DNA of 64,000 nt from Paracoccus pantotrophus. GTDB lineage: Bacteria; Pseudomonadota; Alphaproteobacteria; Rhodobacterales; Rhodobacteraceae. The notes under the pieces were generated by a model. The model saw nothing but the letters and a program-made list of their open reading frames with translations. It was not told where the DNA came from and ran no database searches. Both the position numbers and the translations under genes were made by a program. Position 1 is the first letter of the stretch. Each line of letters opens with the position of its first letter. The stretch is taken from the NCBI RefSeq assembly GCF_008824185.1, contig NZ_CP044423.1, positions 1,191,501 to 1,255,500 of the forward strand, given 5' to 3'. Of the stretch, positions 61,713-64,000 are shown piece after piece.

Positions 61713-63097
61713 GCTGTTCTCCGTTCAAGGATCAGCGATTTAATGGCCTCGGCGTCGTTTGCAATCCGGGTGATGCGCTCGTCGCGGTCGAAAAGGTCGG
61801 CCATATGCGGCGGCAGGGGCGGGCGGATGCCCACGGCCGCCTCGACCGCGTCGGGGAATTTCGCCGGATGCGCGGTGGAAAGCGAGATCATCGGCACGCC
61901 CGGCCGCAGATGCTCGCGCGCCACCTTCACCGCAACGGCGGTATGCGGGCAGATCACCTCGCCCGTCTCCTCGCGGATGGTGGCGATCATCGCCATCGTC
62001 TCCTCTTCGGAGGCACGGCCCGAGACATAGGTCTCGCGCAGCGCCTGAAGTGCGCCCTGGCTGATGACGAAGCCGCCGGATTTCAGCTCTTCCATCAGCC
62101 GCGACACGGCATTGCCGTCGTGGTCATAGGCCAGCCACAGCGCGCGTTCGAAATTCGAGCTGACCTGGATGTCCATCGAGGGGCTGATCGAGGGCCGGGC
62201 GGTGCCGACGCGGTATTCGCCGCTGGTCATCGCCCGGTGCAGGATGTCGTTCTGGTTGGTGGCGACGACCAGCTTGCCGATGGGCAGGCCCATGGCCTTG
62301 GCGATGGAACCGGCGAAGACATCGCCGAAATTCCCGGTCGGCACGGTGAAGTCCACCTCGCGCCGCGGCGCGCCCAGGCTGACGGCGGCGGTGAAGTAAT
62401 AGACGATCTGCGCCAGCACCCGCGCCCAGTTGATCGAGTTGACGCCGGCAAGCCCGACCGCATCGCGGAAATCGTGGTCGTTGAACAGATCCTTGAGCCG
62501 CGCCTGGCAATCGTCGAAGGTGCCGTCCACCGCCAGCGCATGGACGTTGGCGTCGGCGGGTGTGGACATCTGGCGGCGCTGCACTTCGCTGACGCGGCCA
62601 TGCGGATACATGATGAACACATCGACGTTCGACAGGCCGCGGAACGCCTCGATCGCGGCCGAGCCGGTATCGCCCGAGGTCGCGCCCAGGATCGTGACCC
62701 GCTGCCCCGAACGCGCCAGCGCCAGCTGGAACAGCTGGCCGATCAGCTGCATGGCGAAATCCTTGAAGGCCAGCGTGGGGCCGTGGAACAGCTCGAGCAG
62801 GTGATGGCCCGGCGCAAGCTGGACCAAGGGCGCGCGGGCGACATGGTCGAAGCCATGATAGGCCCGCGCGATGGCATCGCGCAGTTCCGCATCGCTGAAG
62901 CTTTCGCCGACGAAGGGGCTGGTGACGCGGCGCGCGACCTCTTCATAGGGCAGGCCCTCGAAGCGGGCGATCTCGTCGGCCGAGAACATCGGGATCGCCT
63001 CGGGCAGGTACAGCCCGCCGTCGCGCGCCAGCCCGGTCATCATCGCCTGTTCGAAGTCCAGGACCGGAGCCCGGCCCCGTGTCGAAACGTAACGCAT
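61709..63097 (-). CDS. thrC: threonine synthase
   Basis: 462 residues, PLP enzyme of the last threonine step (O-phosphohomoserine to threonine). PLP lysine K112 in HGPTLAFKDFAMQ; the glycine loop is in LGATSGDTGSAAIEA; VPTGNFGDVFAGSIAKAMG is also conserved. N-terminus MRYVSTRGRAPVLDFEQAMM is typical. It follows surf1 by nine bases, and the M16 peptidase gene is coupled behind it, so threonine synthesis is joined to the oxidase assembly transcript. Confidence 0.97.
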   Translation of the reverse strand: MRYVSTRGRAPVLDFEQAMMTGLARDGGLYLPEAIPMFSADEIARFEGLPYEEVARRVTSPFVGESFSDAELRDAIARAYHGFDHVARAPLVQLAPGHHLLELFHGPTLAFKDFAMQLIGQLFQLALARSGQRVTILGATSGDTGSAAIEAFRGLSNVDVFIMYPHGRVSEVQRRQMSTPADANVHALAVDGTFDDCQARLKDLFNDHDFRDAVGLAGVNSINWARVLAQIVYYFTAAVSLGAPRREVDFTVPTGNFGDVFAGSIAKAMGLPIGKLVVATNQNDILHRAMTSGEYRVGTARPSISPSMDIQVSSNFERALWLAYDHDGNAVSRLMEELKSGGFVISQGALQALRETYVSGRASEEETMAMIATIREETGEVICPHTAVAVKVAREHLRPGVPMISLSTAHPAKFPDAVEAAVGIRPPLPPHMADLFDRDERITRIANDAEAIKSLILERRTA

Positions 63098-63106
63098 CGC
63101 GTCCCC

Positions 63107-63778
63107 CTAGTATTGCCGCTGCCTGATACGCCAGATCAGCGCCACTGTCATCCCTGCCCAAACCGCAGCGATCATGAACCATTGCACGGCATAGCTCAGG
63201 TGGTTGTTCGGAATGCCCTCGACCGCCACCGGGATCGGCCGCACCCCCTGGGCATCGCCGCGGACCTCGGCCGCGACCACCAGGATCGGCTCGGTCCCCA
63301 GCTGCGCGGCCATGGCCGGCACGTCGCGGGCGAACCAGACGTTCTCGGCCAGGTTGGGCGCGGGCGTGGCGCTGCCCTTTTCGTCGGGCCAATGCAGGTT
63401 GCCTGCCACCTCCAGCCGCACCGGCGGGCGCGGGTCGCGCTTGTGGTCCTGATCGACGAAGCCGCGGTCGAGCAGGATCCGGCGCCCGTCATCGGTCAGG
63501 AAGCCCGAGACGATCTGATAGCCGCCGCCCGCCTCGCGCGTGCCCGACAGCACGTCGATCTCCTCGCCCGTGGTCTGGCCCGAGACCAGCACCGGCAGGT
63601 ATTTCATCGACGGGTCCACCGCCGCCGGCAGGGGCACGGGGGCGCCCTCGATCCTTTGCTGGATCTGCGCGATCAGCCCCTCTTTCCAGTCCAGCCGCTG
63701 AAGTTGCCATATGCCCAGCGAGATCAGGATGGCGCAGCCCAGCACGCCGACGATCAGCGGGAACAGGTAACGGCGCAT
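63107..63778 (-). CDS. SURF1 family cytochrome oxidase assembly protein
   Basis: 223 residues with one membrane helix near each end (LFPLIVGVLGCAILISLGIW at 5-24 and AVQWFMIAAVWAGMTVALIW near the C-terminus) flanking a periplasmic domain with GGGYQIVSGFLTDDGRRILL, DRGFV and a final NNHLSYAVQWF. In Paracoccus, Surf1 proteins handle heme a for the aa3 oxidase. Position directly after ctaE indicates the aa3-type copy. Start has GGAGG upstream. A hairpin separates it from ctaE. Confidence 0.93.
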   Translation of the reverse strand: MRRYLFPLIVGVLGCAILISLGIWQLQRLDWKEGLIAQIQQRIEGAPVPLPAAVDPSMKYLPVLVSGQTTGEEIDVLSGTREAGGGYQIVSGFLTDDGRRILLDRGFVDQDHKRDPRPPVRLEVAGNLHWPDEKGSATPAPNLAENVWFARDVPAMAAQLGTEPILVVAAEVRGDAQGVRPIPVAVEGIPNNHLSYAVQWFMIAAVWAGMTVALIWRIRQRQY

Positions 63779-63797
63779 GGGCGGGCCTCCAAAGCAA

Positions 63798-63826
63798 ACG
63801 GCGCGGGAACATCTGCCCCGCGCCGT
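63798..63826 (-). terminator. hairpin between ctaE and surf1
   Basis: Perfect 10-bp stem ACGGCGCGGG/CCCGCGCCGT with a nine-base loop, followed on the minus strand by TTGCTTTGG. It may end or attenuate the cta operon transcript before surf1. Confidence 0.7.
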
Positions 63827-63843
63827 GGAAATGTCAGTCGGGA

Positions 63844-64000
63844 TCAGCGGCCCCAGATATAGATCACGACAAAGAGGAACAGCCAGACCACATCGACGAA
63901 GTGCCAGTACCAGGCGGCGGCCTCGAAGCCGACGTGCTGCTGCTGGGTCATCTGGCCCTTGAGCAGGCGGATCAGGCAGACGAACAGGAAGATCGTGCCG
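63844..64000 (-). CDS. ctaE: cytochrome c oxidase subunit III, C-terminal part
   Basis: The last 51 residues before the stop, cut by the window edge: GTIFLFVCLIRLLKGQMTQQ, QHVGFEAAAWYWHFVDVVWL, FLFVVIYIWGR. These are the last two helices of subunit III of aa3-type cytochrome c oxidase, with the WHFVDVVW motif. The sequence is nearly that of P. denitrificans CtaE as I recall it, the main support for the genus. Confidence 0.95.
   Translation of the reverse strand, partial: GTIFLFVCLIRLLKGQMTQQQHVGFEAAAWYWHFVDVVWLFLFVVIYIWGR

Overview
This is a high-GC chromosomal stretch from an alphaproteobacterium of the Rhodobacteraceae, most likely Paracoccus (P. denitrificans or a near relative). The best pointer is the cytochrome c oxidase subunit III C-terminus at the right edge, next to surf1 and thrC; it closely resembles the P. 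denitrificans ctaE product as I remember it. Other alphaproteobacterial traits are SspB, FolE2, short HisG with HisZ, an OlsB ornithine-lipid enzyme, and GTTC-N7-GTTC type LexA boxes. About 66 protein genes, two tRNA genes and the RNase P RNA are supported. I found no transposase, phage gene or CRISPR array.

Layout. 1-2.5 kb: start of tgt, olsB, msrB, a BamE-like lipoprotein and yceD. 2.5-9.4 kb: a choline-to-glycine-betaine island, betIBA (minus) divergent from the choline ABC transporter choXWV (plus), with a perfect palindrome between them as the likely BetI operator. 9.4-12 kb: a DMT-type permease and the divergent argO/argP pair. 12-17.8 kb: yebC, an RHH protein, a DUF4169 protein, fumC, sspB, two tandem tRNA-Asp genes, an Ala-rich PRC-barrel protein and anmK. 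17.8-25.9 kb: tyrS, a DUF4177 protein, slyX, the coupled hisS-hisZ-hisG operon, ftsY and class I fba. 26-31 kb: a small membrane protein, pgk, two cyclophilins, an unassigned 0.5 kb stretch and gatB. 31.2-36.6 kb: the SOS mutagenesis cassette imuA-imuB-dnaE2 behind a perfect LexA box. 36.7-42.2 kb: tam, rpmG, rnpB, a ytfH/qorB-like pair, and uvrD with its own LexA box. 42.2-46.6 kb: ispZ-metZ-folE2 plus a coupled small membrane protein, and a DUF1223 protein. 46.8-51.2 kb: acnA, an orphan secreted protein, rpsD. 51.4-55.3 kb: sufA-like gene, tpiA, metNIQ. 55.4-60.4 kb: a CoA-transferase, doxX, a LysR regulator, an FAD-linked oxidase and a GNAT acetyltransferase. 60.4-64 kb: an M16 peptidase, thrC, surf1, and the end of ctaE.

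The strongest unexplained structure lies between acnA and rpsD. A lone gene for a secreted, six-cysteine protein of unknown function (49848-50462) is enclosed by a 115-bp inverted repeat with only two mismatches (49643-49757 and 50474-50588). Each arm also carries the terminator of the neighbouring housekeeping gene, so the segment could in principle invert without damaging acnA or rpsD. Each arm contains two copies of a short intergenic motif (consensus about TTCTCCGTTTTCCAAATACCCC) that occurs at least twelve times in this window, mostly just after stop codons.

Metabolic themes: osmoprotection and choline use, central carbon metabolism (acnA, fumC, pgk, fba, tpiA), histidine, methionine and threonine metabolism, translation (tyrS, hisS, gatB, rpsD, rpmG, tRNA-Asp), SOS mutagenesis and repair, and cytochrome oxidase assembly. 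Many gene junctions are ATGA or TGATG overlaps, implying translational coupling.
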